From assembly GCA_947627235.1 (NCBI GenBank), contig CANQVG010000004.1, positions 1-64,000 of the forward strand: a DNA stretch of 64,000 bases, written 5' to 3'. Source of the stretch: an uncultured Clostridia bacterium. Lineage in GTDB: Bacteria; Bacillota; Clostridia; Oscillospirales; Ruminococcaceae. Shown piece after piece: positions 8,385 through 16,864 of this stretch. Under the pieces are notes generated by a model. It was not told the origin of the DNA. It worked only from the letters and a program-made list of their open reading frames with translations, and did no database searches. The position numbers were made by a program, and so were the translations under genes. Position 1 is the first letter of the stretch. Each line of letters opens with the position of its first letter.

Positions 8385-8400
8385 TTGACAAAAATGTCAA
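8385..8400. repeat. Perfect inverted repeat upstream of the purE promoter
   Basis: TTGACA and TGTCAA are separated by AAAA, giving a 16-base dyad centred about 40 bases upstream of the purE -35. It could be an operator for a purine regulator; no known site is matched with certainty. Confidence 0.4.
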
Positions 8401-8431
8401 TTTGCAGGCTGTTACAACCGCTATTTTTGGT

Positions 8432-8460
8432 TTGACTTTGACACGCGCAGGTGCTATACT
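8432..8460 (+). promoter_or_regulatory. Sigma-A promoter of the purine operon
   Basis: TTGACT (8432-8437), 17-base spacer, TATACT (8455-8460). The ATG of purE is 183 bases downstream, leaving a long untranslated leader. Confidence 0.8.
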
Positions 8461-8466
8461 CTATCT

Positions 8467-8581
8467 ATAGCGTTGCCCATGTCTTAAGACCTGCGGATAT
8501 ACGCTTTTACGGCGGCGGAAACCGTATCGGCTTCCTGTCGCGAGGCGCGTTTACCCTGTTCGGAAAATAGCGCCCTTTTTT
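8467..8581 (+). promoter_or_regulatory. Structured purE leader with terminator-like hairpin, class unknown
   Basis: The leader can form AGCGT/ACGCT (8469-8473 with 8501-8505) enclosing the small hairpin GTC-TTAA-GAC (8481-8490), then ACGG/CCGT (8509-8512 with 8522-8525), and finally GGCGC/GCGCC (8544-8548 with 8570-8574) followed by six T. The last element looks like an intrinsic terminator placed before purE, as in an attenuator. I find no core motif of purine, PRPP or ZTP riboswitches, so the ligand, if any, is unknown. Confidence 0.45.
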
Positions 8582-8642
8582 AGTTGAAACAGCGGCTGAA
8601 ATATTGCACCGCTCGGAATAAAGATGTATTAGGAGGAGAGTT

Positions 8643-9137
8643 ATGAAAAAGGTCGGAATCATTATGGGAAGCGACAGCGACCTGCCGATTCTCAAAAAGA
8701 CCGCAAGCACCCTTCGTTCGCTCGGCATACCCTACGAGACCCACGTTTACTCCGCTCACAGAACTCCCGCCGAAGCGCGCGATTTCGCACTCAATGCACG
8801 CGAAAACGGCTTCGGGGTGCTGATATGCGCCGCCGGAATGGCAGCCCACCTCGCGGGGGCAATCGCGGCAAACACCACTCTGCCCGTTATCGGGATTCCC
8901 TGCAAGTCAAATACCTTAGACGGCATTGACGCCCTTCTGGCTACGGTTATGATGCCCTCCGGAATACCGGTGGCTGCCGTTGCCATAGACGGTGGAGTCA
9001 ATGCCGCGCTTCTTTCGGCGCAGATACTTGCTCTGAGCGAGCCGGAGCTTGCCGAAAAGCTCGACGAAAAGCGCAAAAAGGACGCCGAGGCGGTTCTTGA
9101 AAAGGACGCAGGCATCGCCGCAAGAATTGAAGAATAA
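8643..9137 (+). CDS. purE: N5-carboxyaminoimidazole ribonucleotide mutase
   Basis: A 164-residue class I PurE, which moves the carboxyl group of N5-CAIR to give CAIR. The phosphate loop GSDSDLPILKKT is at residues 9-20, and the catalytic region YSAHRTP lies near 40. The AGGAGGAGAG site before the ATG is strong. No purK is present in the window; class I PurE normally works with PurK, so either purK is elsewhere or CAIR is formed by another route. It is the first gene of the pur operon. Confidence 0.93.
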   Translation: MKKVGIIMGSDSDLPILKKTASTLRSLGIPYETHVYSAHRTPAEARDFALNARENGFGVLICAAGMAAHLAGAIAANTTLPVIGIPCKSNTLDGIDALLATVMMPSGIPVAAVAIDGGVNAALLSAQILALSEPELAEKLDEKRKKDAEAVLEKDAGIAARIEE

Positions 9138-9171
9138 CATTAGCTTTACTTTTTAAACAGGAGGAAGAATT

Positions 9172-9882
9172 ATGGAAAAAACAGTTCAGCTTTATGAGGG
9201 CAAGGCAAAAAAGGTATTTGCCACCGCCGACCCCAATCTCGTCATTGTCTCTTACAAGGACGACGCCACCGCTCTCGACGGTCTTAAAAAAGGCACAATC
9301 GTCGGAAAGGGCGCCATCAACAACCGCATGTCAAACTACATTATGAAGCTTTTGGCCAAAAACGGCGTGCCGACACACTTCGTTGAGGAGCTTAACGACC
9401 GAGAGACTCTCGTCAAAAAGGTCTCTATCGTTCCGCTCGAGGTAATTATCCGCAATATATCCGCCGGTTCGTTTGCAAAGCGCTACGGCGTGGATGAGGG
9501 AATCGTATTCGCAGAGCCGACTATCGAGTTCTCCTACAAAAACGACGACCTCCACGACCCGCTCATCAACAGCTACCACGCTCTCGCCCTTGGTCTCGCG
9601 ACCAAGGAGGAAATCGACACGATAAAGAAAATGGCGTTTAAGGTCAACGACGTTATGAAGGAATACTTCAAGAGTCTCGGCGTCACGCTTGTCGACTTCA
9701 AGCTCGAATTCGGCAGACTTCCCGACGGCACGATAGTTCTTGCTGACGAAATTTCGCCCGACACCTGCCGCTTCTGGGATTCCAAGACCAACGAGAAGCT
9801 CGATAAGGACCGCTTCCGCCGCGATATGGGCGGCGTAGAAGACGCATACAACGAAATGATGAGACGCGTTTTTGGAGAATAA
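9172..9882 (+). CDS. purC: SAICAR synthetase
   Basis: A 236-residue ATP-dependent ligase that joins CAIR and aspartate. Family signatures are YEGKAKKVF at the start, [16 protein letters not shown] in the middle, and [10 protein letters not shown] followed by [14 protein letters not shown]. The AGGAGGAAGAATT site precedes the ATG. Length matches the monofunctional bacterial enzyme. purB, which acts next, is not in the window. Confidence 0.95.
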   Translation: MEKTVQLYEGKAKKVFATADPNLVIVSYKDDATALDGLKKGTIVGKGAINNRMSNYIMKLLAKNGVPTHFVEELNDRETLVKKVSIVPLEVIIRNISAGSFAKRYGVDEGIVFAEPTIEFSYKNDDLHDPLINSYHALALGLATKEEIDTIKKMAFKVNDVMKEYFKSLGVTLVDFKLEFGRLPDGTIVLADEISPDTCRFWDSKTNEKLDKDRFRRDMGGVEDAYNEMMRRVFGE

Positions 9883-9906
9883 TCTGCTAAAAATCTTGGA
9901 GGATTT

Positions 9907-11361
9907 ATGGAAAATTTGATTCATGAGGAATGCGGAGTATTCGGCGTTTTCTCGCCCGAGACCCGCGACGTCGCTTCTCTCGTGTATTTCGGACTGTTCG
10001 CTTTGCAGCACCGCGGTCAGGAATCTGCGGGAATAGTCGTCAATGACGACGGTGTTTTTACATACCGCAAAGACGTCGGACTCGTCGGCGAGGTATTCGA
10101 CTCTGAAAAGCTTCAGAAGCTTGGGCTGGGCAATATGGCTCTCGGACACGTAAGATACGGAACCACAGGCGGCGGAGAACGCAGAAACGCTCAACCCGTT
10201 GTTGTAAACCACCTAAAGGGAAACATGGCTCTCGCCCACAACGGCAACCTCGTAAACTCCTACGAGCTAAGAACCGAGCTTGAAAATCAGGGAAGCATCT
10301 TTCACTCCACTTCGGACACCGAGGTTATAGCGTATACCATAACCAAAGAACGGCTTCACTCCAAAAACATCGAGGACGCCGTGGCGGCATCCATACCGAA
10401 ACTTGACGGAGCATATTCGCTCGTGATTATGTCCCCCTCAAAGCTCATTGCCGTGAGAGACGTTCACGGGTTCAGACCTCTCTGCTACGGTCAGCGCGAG
10501 GACGGTACCTATATCGTAGCCTCCGAAACCTGCGCGCTTGCGGCAGTGAACGCCAAGTTCATACGCGATATCGAGCCGGGCGAAGTGGTTGTATTCACAA
10601 AGGACGGAATCAAGTCGATATGCGACCACTGCGGCGCGAAAAAATCCTTCTGCGTGTTTGAATACCTCTACATCGCAAGACCCGACTCTGTCTGCGAGGG
10701 GTGCAGCGTCCACGGAGCGAGACTGAGAGTCGGGGAGCTTCTTGCCGACGCCTACCCCATCGACGCTGATATCGTCGTCGGCGTTCCGGACAGCGGAACA
10801 GACGCCGCGATAGGCTACTCGCACCGCTCGGGAATCCCTTACGACATCGGTCTCATCAAGAACAAATACATCGGCAGGACCTTTATCGTCCCGGGGCAGG
10901 GAGTAAGAGAGGAAATGGTCTCGATAAAGCTCAACGTCGTCCCGTCGGTGGTAAAGGGCAAAAGAGTTATTCTCGTAGACGACTCGATTGTCAGGGGAAC
11001 CACCAGCGCCAAGATAGTAAAGCGTCTGCGCGAGGGCGGCGCCACGGAGGTTCATGTTCTCTCCTCCGCCCCGCCGTTTATGAACCCCTGCTACTACGGA
11101 GTCGACATTGATTCAAGAGAATCTCTCATCGCGGCTAATCACACAAAACAGGAAATAGCCAAGATTATCGGCGCGGATTCGGTGAATTTCCTCAGCATAG
11201 AGGACGTCAAAAAGATAGCCGGAACCGACGGCAGCGGCTTCTGCTACGCCTGCTTCGACGGCAATTACCCCACCGCCCTGCCTACCAACTCCGAAAAGAG
11301 CAGATTTGAACGCAAGATAAGCACAAACCCGAAGTTTGCAAAGAAAGACAACGACAACTGA
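9907..11361 (+). CDS. purF: Amidophosphoribosyltransferase
   Basis: A 484-residue enzyme that starts purine synthesis by moving the amide of glutamine onto PRPP. The catalytic cysteine is Cys9, so a short eight-residue propeptide must be cleaved, as in Bacillus PurF. The glutaminase half includes HRGQESAG; the PRPP motif VILVDDSIVRGTTS is in the second half. Cysteines in FCVFEYLYIARPDS and in CYACFDG near the C terminus fit the [4Fe-4S]-containing, oxygen-sensitive Bacillus type. It follows purC by 24 bases. Confidence 0.96.
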   Translation: MENLIHEECGVFGVFSPETRDVASLVYFGLFALQHRGQESAGIVVNDDGVFTYRKDVGLVGEVFDSEKLQKLGLGNMALGHVRYGTTGGGERRNAQPVVVNHLKGNMALAHNGNLVNSYELRTELENQGSIFHSTSDTEVIAYTITKERLHSKNIEDAVAASIPKLDGAYSLVIMSPSKLIAVRDVHGFRPLCYGQREDGTYIVASETCALAAVNAKFIRDIEPGEVVVFTKDGIKSICDHCGAKKSFCVFEYLYIARPDSVCEGCSVHGARLRVGELLADAYPIDADIVVGVPDSGTDAAIGYSHRSGIPYDIGLIKNKYIGRTFIVPGQGVREEMVSIKLNVVPSVVKGKRVILVDDSIVRGTTSAKIVKRLREGGATEVHVLSSAPPFMNPCYYGVDIDSRESLIAANHTKQEIAKIIGADSVNFLSIEDVKKIAGTDGSGFCYACFDGNYPTALPTNSEKSRFERKISTNPKFAKKDNDN

Positions 11362-11376
11362 GTTTGGAGAATTGAA

Positions 11377-12417
11377 ATGGAAAAAAGTTTTTCTGAAAGC
11401 TATAAGCAGGCAGGAGTTGATATAACCGCAGGTTATCGCTCGGTCGAGCTTATGAAGGCAGACATAAAGCGCACCGCAACGGGCGGCGAAGTCAGCGGAA
11501 TAGGCGGCTTCGGCGGGCTTTTTGCCCCAGACCTCAGAGGCTATGAGGAACCCATTATGGTGAGCGGCACCGACGGCGTCGGGACAAAGCTCAAAATCGC
11601 TTTCCTGCTTGATAAGCACGACACCGTAGGCATCGACTGCGTGGCGATGTGCGTCAACGACATAATATGCTGCGGGGCAAAGCCGCTCGTCTTCCTCGAC
11701 TACATAGCCTGCGGAAGAAATATCCCCGAAAGGATTGCGGCGATAGTCAAGGGTGTGTGCGACGGCTGCGTTATGGCGGGAGCTTCGCTTATAGGCGGCG
11801 AGACCGCCGAACACCCGGGCATGATGCCTGAAGACGAATATGACCTCGCGGGATACTGTACCGGAATCGTCGACAAAAAGAAGATAATCGACAACAACAC
11901 TATGCGCGAGGGCGACGTTATCATCGCGCTTCCCTCATCGGGAGTACACTCAAACGGCTTCTCCCTCGTGAGAAAGGTTTTCGGCATCGAGAACGCCGAC
12001 CTCACCTCGCCGGTTGAAGAACTCGGCGGAAAGTCGCTCGGCGAGACACTGCTCGAACCGACGAGAATCTATGTAAAACCGGTACTCGCGCTTCTTGAAG
12101 AAGTAAAGGTAAAAGGCATTTCGCATATCACCGGCGGCGGCTTCTACGAAAATATTCCGAGAAGCATTCCCGACGGCTTATGCGCCAAGGTCTCAAAGTC
12201 GAGCATCAAGGTTCCTCCTATTTTCGGACTGATTCAGAAGACGGGTAATATCCCGGAGCGGGATATGTTCAACACCTATAATATGGGCGTCGGAATGAGC
12301 ATAGTAGTATCGCCGGAGGACGCCGAGAGGTCGCTGGAAATCCTCAGAGCTAACGGCGAGGACGCTTACATCATCGGAGAAATCATCAAAAACGAAGACA
12401 AAATCATCATCGAATGA
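11377..12417 (+). CDS. purM: Phosphoribosylformylglycinamidine cyclo-ligase
   Basis: A 346-residue AIR synthetase that closes the imidazole ring using ATP. The motif [10 protein letters not shown] (residues 65-74), [10 protein letters not shown] and [13 protein letters not shown] are all present. It forms the PurM/PurL-type fold. It is followed 13 bases later by the purN fusion gene. The length is normal and nothing is odd. Confidence 0.96.
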   Translation: MEKSFSESYKQAGVDITAGYRSVELMKADIKRTATGGEVSGIGGFGGLFAPDLRGYEEPIMVSGTDGVGTKLKIAFLLDKHDTVGIDCVAMCVNDIICCGAKPLVFLDYIACGRNIPERIAAIVKGVCDGCVMAGASLIGGETAEHPGMMPEDEYDLAGYCTGIVDKKKIIDNNTMREGDVIIALPSSGVHSNGFSLVRKVFGIENADLTSPVEELGGKSLGETLLEPTRIYVKPVLALLEEVKVKGISHITGGGFYENIPRSIPDGLCAKVSKSSIKVPPIFGLIQKTGNIPERDMFNTYNMGVGMSIVVSPEDAERSLEILRANGEDAYIIGEIIKNEDKIIIE

Positions 12418-12430
12418 CCGAGGTGTCCGA

Positions 12431-13564
12431 ATGGAAAGAAAGGTTAAAATCGCGGTGCTTGTCTCGGGCGGCGGAACCAATCTTCAGGCGCTCATAGACG
12501 CCGAAAGGTCGGGAATTCTTGTCAGCGGCGAGATAGTCTGCGTGATATCCTCAAAGGCGGGAGCCTATGCGCTCGAACGCGCCAAAATCGCGGGAATCGA
12601 CGCCGTTACCGTTTCGCGCAAGGACTGCGCGGACCTTGGGGAGTTCGAGGCGGGAATCGTAAAAGCGCTCGAAGAACATAACGCGGAAGTAATTATCCTT
12701 GCGGGATTTATGTCGATACTGTCGGAAGACTTCACAAGGCGCTACCGCAACCGTATCATAAACGTACACCCCGCGCTGATACCGTCTTTCTGCGGCAAGG
12801 GCTACTATGGTCTGAAAGTGCATGAGGAAGCGTTAAAAAAGGGCGTGAAGGTCTCGGGCGCGACGGTTCATCTCGTCAACGAGGTGTGCGACGGCGGAGA
12901 AATCCTCGCACAGAAAGCGGTGCAGGTCAAGGACGGCGACACGCCCGAAAAGCTCCAGCGCAGAATTATGGAGCAGGCGGAGTGGAAGCTTCTGCCCGAG
13001 GCCGCGGAAAAACTTTGCAGGAGGCTTTTAGGAGATAAAAAGCCGCAAACGCCGGAGGTAGTCCTTGAAAAATGGGAGCGGAAGGACGCGGCAACGCTCG
13101 CCGAAATTATCGGAAAGATCGACAGAAAATATCTCTCCGACCGTATGCCGAACCCTTATACCGAAAGTGACGCCGAACGGTTCATCACCGAAACGGTGCA
13201 AAAGGGCGAAGCGGAAAAGACGGGCGTCTTTTCAAAAATCACTGTCGGCGGGAAGACGGTCGGGAACGTCTCGGTCGAAAAGCTCGGCGGCTTAAATGAG
13301 CGCTGCGGGGTCATCGGCTACTGCCTGCTGCCCGAGTATTACGGCAGGGGCATTATGACCGCCGCGGTAAAGATGATCTGCACGGAAGCCTTTGAAAGAC
13401 TTGACATTTCAAGAATCGAAGGCACCCCATTTGAGCCGAATATGGCGAGCCGCAGAGTTCTTGAAAAGGCGGGTTTTGAGCTTGAAGGCGTTTTGAAAGA
13501 CGCATATTTCAAAAACGGCAAGCTCTATAACGAATACGTCTACGGACTGACAAAAGGAGAATAA
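12431..13564 (+). CDS. purN: GAR formyltransferase fused to a GNAT acetyltransferase
   Basis: This 377-residue protein has two domains. Residues 1-200 are PurN, which formylates glycinamide ribonucleotide with 10-formyl-THF: SGGGTNLQAL at 12-21, the catalytic Asn111 and His113 in INVHPALIPS, and Asp154 in NEVCDGGEI. Residues 208-377 are a GNAT N-acyltransferase of the RimJ/RimL kind, with the acetyl-CoA loop YYGRGIMTAA (303-312) and NMASRRVLEKAGF (337-349). Monofunctional PurN is about 190-210 residues, so the extra domain is a true extension. The reading frame is continuous, with no frameshift sign at the junction near 13050. Both halves keep key residues, so both could be active; the target of the GNAT part is unknown. 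Confidence 0.9.
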   Translation: MERKVKIAVLVSGGGTNLQALIDAERSGILVSGEIVCVISSKAGAYALERAKIAGIDAVTVSRKDCADLGEFEAGIVKALEEHNAEVIILAGFMSILSEDFTRRYRNRIINVHPALIPSFCGKGYYGLKVHEEALKKGVKVSGATVHLVNEVCDGGEILAQKAVQVKDGDTPEKLQRRIMEQAEWKLLPEAAEKLCRRLLGDKKPQTPEVVLEKWERKDAATLAEIIGKIDRKYLSDRMPNPYTESDAERFITETVQKGEAEKTGVFSKITVGGKTVGNVSVEKLGGLNERCGVIGYCLLPEYYGRGIMTAAVKMICTEAFERLDISRIEGTPFEPNMASRRVLEKAGFELEGVLKDAYFKNGKLYNEYVYGLTKGE

Positions 13565-13565
13565 A

Positions 13566-14282
13566 ATGGACATTTACAGAATCAACACCATACAAGAGCT
13601 GACCCGCGACCCTTACGTCGGGCGTGGTATAATCGTCGGAAAGTCGGAGGACGGAAAGAACGCTGTCGCCGCTTACTTCATTATGGGCAGAAGTGCCAAC
13701 AGCCGCAACCGCGTCTTCGCAGAGCACGACGGAGCGGTCTTCACCGAGCCGTTTGACGCGTCAAAAGTCGAGGATCCGTCGCTAATTATCTACGCCGCCG
13801 TCAGAAAAATCGGCGATAAGCTAATCGTCACCAACGGCGACCAGACCGACACTGCCGTCGAGGGAATACGCCTCGGCTCTACCTTTGAAAAAGCGCTTGA
13901 AACACGCGAATTTGAGCCCGATGCGCCGAACCTCACCCCGAGAATAAGCGCCGAGCTTGACTTTAACGGCGGTTTCAGCTACAAAATGAACATCCTCAAG
14001 AGCGAAGACCCCGATGGAAGCGCCTGCGCAAGATATACCTTTGCCTACGTGCCGATAAACGGTCTCGGACACTTCATTCACACCTACGTCGGCGACGGCA
14101 GTCCTCTGCCGACATTTCAGGGCGAACCCGAGCGCGTAAAGATTCCGAACAGTCTTGACGACTTCGCCGAGCAGATTTGGAGTTCGCTCAACGAGGACAA
14201 CAAAATCTCCCTCCTTGTGAGATATACCGACCTTGAAAGCGGAAAATACGAGCAGAAAATAATTAATAAATACAATAAATAG
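13566..14282 (+). CDS. IMP cyclohydrolase, PurO-like family
   Basis: A 238-residue protein beginning MDIYRINTIQELTRDPYVGRG and containing FIMGRSANSRNRVF. This pattern belongs to the archaeal PurO-like IMP cyclohydrolase family (Pfam IMP_cyclohyd), which closes FAICAR to IMP. It starts one base after the purN fusion stop and is followed by a stand-alone AICAR formyltransferase, so the two genes replace the usual two-domain PurH. The role is inferred from family resemblance plus this complementarity. The ATG follows AAAAGGAGAATAA, a strong ribosome site inside the end of the previous gene. Confidence 0.8.
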   Translation: MDIYRINTIQELTRDPYVGRGIIVGKSEDGKNAVAAYFIMGRSANSRNRVFAEHDGAVFTEPFDASKVEDPSLIIYAAVRKIGDKLIVTNGDQTDTAVEGIRLGSTFEKALETREFEPDAPNLTPRISAELDFNGGFSYKMNILKSEDPDGSACARYTFAYVPINGLGHFIHTYVGDGSPLPTFQGEPERVKIPNSLDDFAEQIWSSLNEDNKISLLVRYTDLESGKYEQKIINKYNK

Positions 14283-14293
14283 GAGGAATTCTT

Positions 14294-15481
14294 ATGGCAA
14301 ACGAAGTACTGTTGAAATACGGCTGCAACCCGAATCAGAAGCCCTCAAGGGTGTTTATGGAAAACGGCGGCGACCTGCCCTTCGAGATACTCAACGGCAA
14401 GCCCGGCTACATCAATCTTTTGGACGCTTTCAACTCTTGGCAGCTCGTAAAGGAGCTGAAAGAGGCTCTCGGTCTTTCCGCAGTGACTTCCTTCAAGCAC
14501 GTCAGCCCGACTTCGGCTGCCGTAGGAATCCCGCTACCCGAGAAACTCAAAAAAGCCTGCTTTGTAGACGATATCAAGGGTCTTGACGACTCCCCTCTCG
14601 CCTGCGCCTACGCAAGAGCCAGAGGCACCGACAGAATGTGTTCTTTCGGCGACTGGGTTGCGCTCTCCGACGTCTGCGACGTCACCACCGCCTCGATGAT
14701 AAAGCGTGAGGTCTCGGACGGCATAATTGCCCCGGGTTATGAACCCGAGGCGCTTGAAATACTCAAGTCCAAGAGAAACGGAAACTACACCATTCTGAAA
14801 ATCGACCCCGATTACGTACCCGATCCCATTGAGCGCAAACAGGTATTCGGCATCACCTTTGAACAGGGCAGGAATAACTTCAAAATCAACCGCGAGCTTC
14901 TGGGCAACATCGTAACTGATAACAAGAACCTCAGCGATGAAGCCGCGCGCGACCTCATTATCTCGCTGATAACCCTCAAATATACACAGTCCAACTCAGT
15001 ATGCTACGCCTATGGCGGTCAGGCTATCGGAGTGGGCGCGGGACAGCAGTCGAGAATACATTGCACCCGTCTTGCAGGAACAAAGGCGGATACATGGTTT
15101 ATGCGCCAGCACGACAAAGTTCTCAACCTGCCGTTCAGACCCGAGATAAAGCGTCCCGACCGCGACAACGTCATCGACGGCTACATCAACAAAAACGAGG
15201 AGGACGTATGTGCCGAAGGCATCTGGCAGCGCTACTTCACATCACGTCCCGAGCCGCTTACCGACGCCGAGGCAAAGGAATACCTTTCCTCCATAACAGG
15301 CGTTTCTCTCGGCTCCGACGCTTTCTTCCCCTTTGACGACAACATCGAGCGCGCTCACCGCAGCGGCGTAAGCTACGTCGCCGAGCCGGGAGGCTCAGTA
15401 CGCGACGACGTCGTTATCGAGACCGCAAACAAATACAATATGGTGATGGCGTTCACCGGAATGAGACTCTTCCACCACTGA
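14294..15481 (+). CDS. AICAR formyltransferase, stand-alone (PurH C-terminal domain only)
   Basis: A 395-residue protein starting MANEVLLKYGCNPNQKPSRV, which aligns with the transformylase part of PurH and lacks the N-terminal MGS-like cyclohydrolase. It transfers a formyl group from 10-formyl-THF to AICAR. Visible family patches are FKHVSPTSAAVG (about 67-78), SNSVCYAYGGQAIGVGAGQQSR and DAFFPFDDNI with GGSVRDD near the end. AGGAGGAATTCTT precedes the ATG. It is paired with the PurO-like gene just upstream. This short AICAR transformylase is known from other Clostridia. Confidence 0.88.
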   Translation: MANEVLLKYGCNPNQKPSRVFMENGGDLPFEILNGKPGYINLLDAFNSWQLVKELKEALGLSAVTSFKHVSPTSAAVGIPLPEKLKKACFVDDIKGLDDSPLACAYARARGTDRMCSFGDWVALSDVCDVTTASMIKREVSDGIIAPGYEPEALEILKSKRNGNYTILKIDPDYVPDPIERKQVFGITFEQGRNNFKINRELLGNIVTDNKNLSDEAARDLIISLITLKYTQSNSVCYAYGGQAIGVGAGQQSRIHCTRLAGTKADTWFMRQHDKVLNLPFRPEIKRPDRDNVIDGYINKNEEDVCAEGIWQRYFTSRPEPLTDAEAKEYLSSITGVSLGSDAFFPFDDNIERAHRSGVSYVAEPGGSVRDDVVIETANKYNMVMAFTGMRLFHH

Positions 15482-15499
15482 TTTGAAAGGAGCACCGAA

Positions 15500-16744
15500 A
15501 TGGATTTCAAGGAATTAAGACAGTATGACGAGGAAATATACGCGGCAACAGAGCGCGAGCTTCACCGCCAGCAGCACAATATCGAGCTTATTGCCTCGGA
15601 AAACATAGTTTCAAAGGGCGTTCTTCTTGCGGCGGGAACCGTTCTAACCAACAAATACGCCGAGGGCTATCCTGCCCACCGCTACTACGGCGGCTGTCAA
15701 TATGTCGATGAGGTGGAAAATATCGCGAGAGAACGCGCCTGCAAGCTCTTCGGAGCCGAGCATGCAAACGTTCAGCCCCACAGCGGCGCGTCCGCCAACC
15801 TTGCGGTGTTCTTCGCGCTGCTCCAGCCCGGCGATACCGTCCTTTCGATGAGCCTTGCTCACGGCGGACACCTCTCCCACGGCTCACCCGTGAACATCTC
15901 GGGAAAATATTTTAACATTGTACCCTACGGCGTATGCGACGCCGACGGCAGAATCGACTATGATGAGGTCGAACGCCTCGCGCTTGAGTGCAAACCTAAG
16001 CTCATTCTCGCGGGCGCCTCGGCTTATCCGAGAGAGATTGATTTTGCGCGCTTCGGCGAGATTGCAAAGAAGGTAGGCGCGTATCTTATGGTAGATATGG
16101 CGCACATCGCTGGACTTGTCGCGGCGGGTCTGCACCAGAACCCCGTCCCCTACGCCGACGTCGTCACCACCACCACTCACAAAACCCTCAGAGGACCGCG
16201 CGGAGGTATGATACTCTGCAAGGAAGAGTACGCCAAGGCAATAGACAAAGCGATTTTCCCGGGAATACAGGGCGGTCCGCTTATGCACATCATCGCGGCA
16301 AAGGCTGTTGCACTGAAAGAAGCTCTTCAGCCGGAATTTAAGGCATATCAGAAGCAGATAGTCCTTAACGCCGCCAAGCTCGCAGACGAGCTTAAAAAGC
16401 GCGGCTTCAACCTCGTTTCGGGCGGAACCGACAACCACCTGATGCTCATTGATCTCCAGAACTTCGGCATCACCGGCAAGCAGCTCGAGCATAATCTCGA
16501 CGAAGTACACATAACCGTCAACAAAAACGCCGTCCCGAACGACCCGCAAAGCCCGTTCATCACGAGCGGAATCAGGGTCGGCACCCCTGCGGTGACTTCC
16601 CGCGGCTTCAAAGAGCCTGAGATGGAAAAGATTGCCGGCTGGCTCTACGACGTCGTCACCGACTTCGAGGGAAGCCGCGACCGCGTTTCCGCCGAGGTTC
16701 AGGCGCTCTGCGACAGCTTCCCGATTTATTCTGACTGCTACTGA
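15500..16744 (+). CDS. glyA: Serine hydroxymethyltransferase
   Basis: A 414-residue PLP enzyme that turns serine and THF into glycine and 5,10-methylene-THF. The PLP lysine is in [16 protein letters not shown] at about residue 225-240; the N-terminal [15 protein letters not shown] is characteristic. Its place between the AICAR formyltransferase and purD makes sense, because the pur pathway consumes both glycine (PurD) and one-carbon units (PurN, AICAR formyltransferase). GAAAGGAG precedes the ATG. Confidence 0.95.
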   Translation: MDFKELRQYDEEIYAATERELHRQQHNIELIASENIVSKGVLLAAGTVLTNKYAEGYPAHRYYGGCQYVDEVENIARERACKLFGAEHANVQPHSGASANLAVFFALLQPGDTVLSMSLAHGGHLSHGSPVNISGKYFNIVPYGVCDADGRIDYDEVERLALECKPKLILAGASAYPREIDFARFGEIAKKVGAYLMVDMAHIAGLVAAGLHQNPVPYADVVTTTTHKTLRGPRGGMILCKEEYAKAIDKAIFPGIQGGPLMHIIAAKAVALKEALQPEFKAYQKQIVLNAAKLADELKKRGFNLVSGGTDNHLMLIDLQNFGITGKQLEHNLDEVHITVNKNAVPNDPQSPFITSGIRVGTPAVTSRGFKEPEMEKIAGWLYDVVTDFEGSRDRVSAEVQALCDSFPIYSDCY

Positions 16745-16864
16745 ACACCTGACGCTTCAATTATTGAGCGTTTTGAGTTCAATTTGTAACCCCTTACCGA
16801 TTTATATTTGCGGAGGTATTCGCGCATAATGCCGCAGAAGCCGCCGTCCGAAAGGAAAAAAGCT

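Noticed and set aside
8467..8581. Purine (guanine/adenine) riboswitch before purE
   Set aside because: The conserved three-way junction bases and the two complementary loops are not found; only generic hairpins and a terminator-like stem remain.
16745..16864. Small gene between glyA and purD
   Set aside because: A short upstream extension of the purD frame exists, but it has no family match and purD's own ribosome site lies just before 16865.
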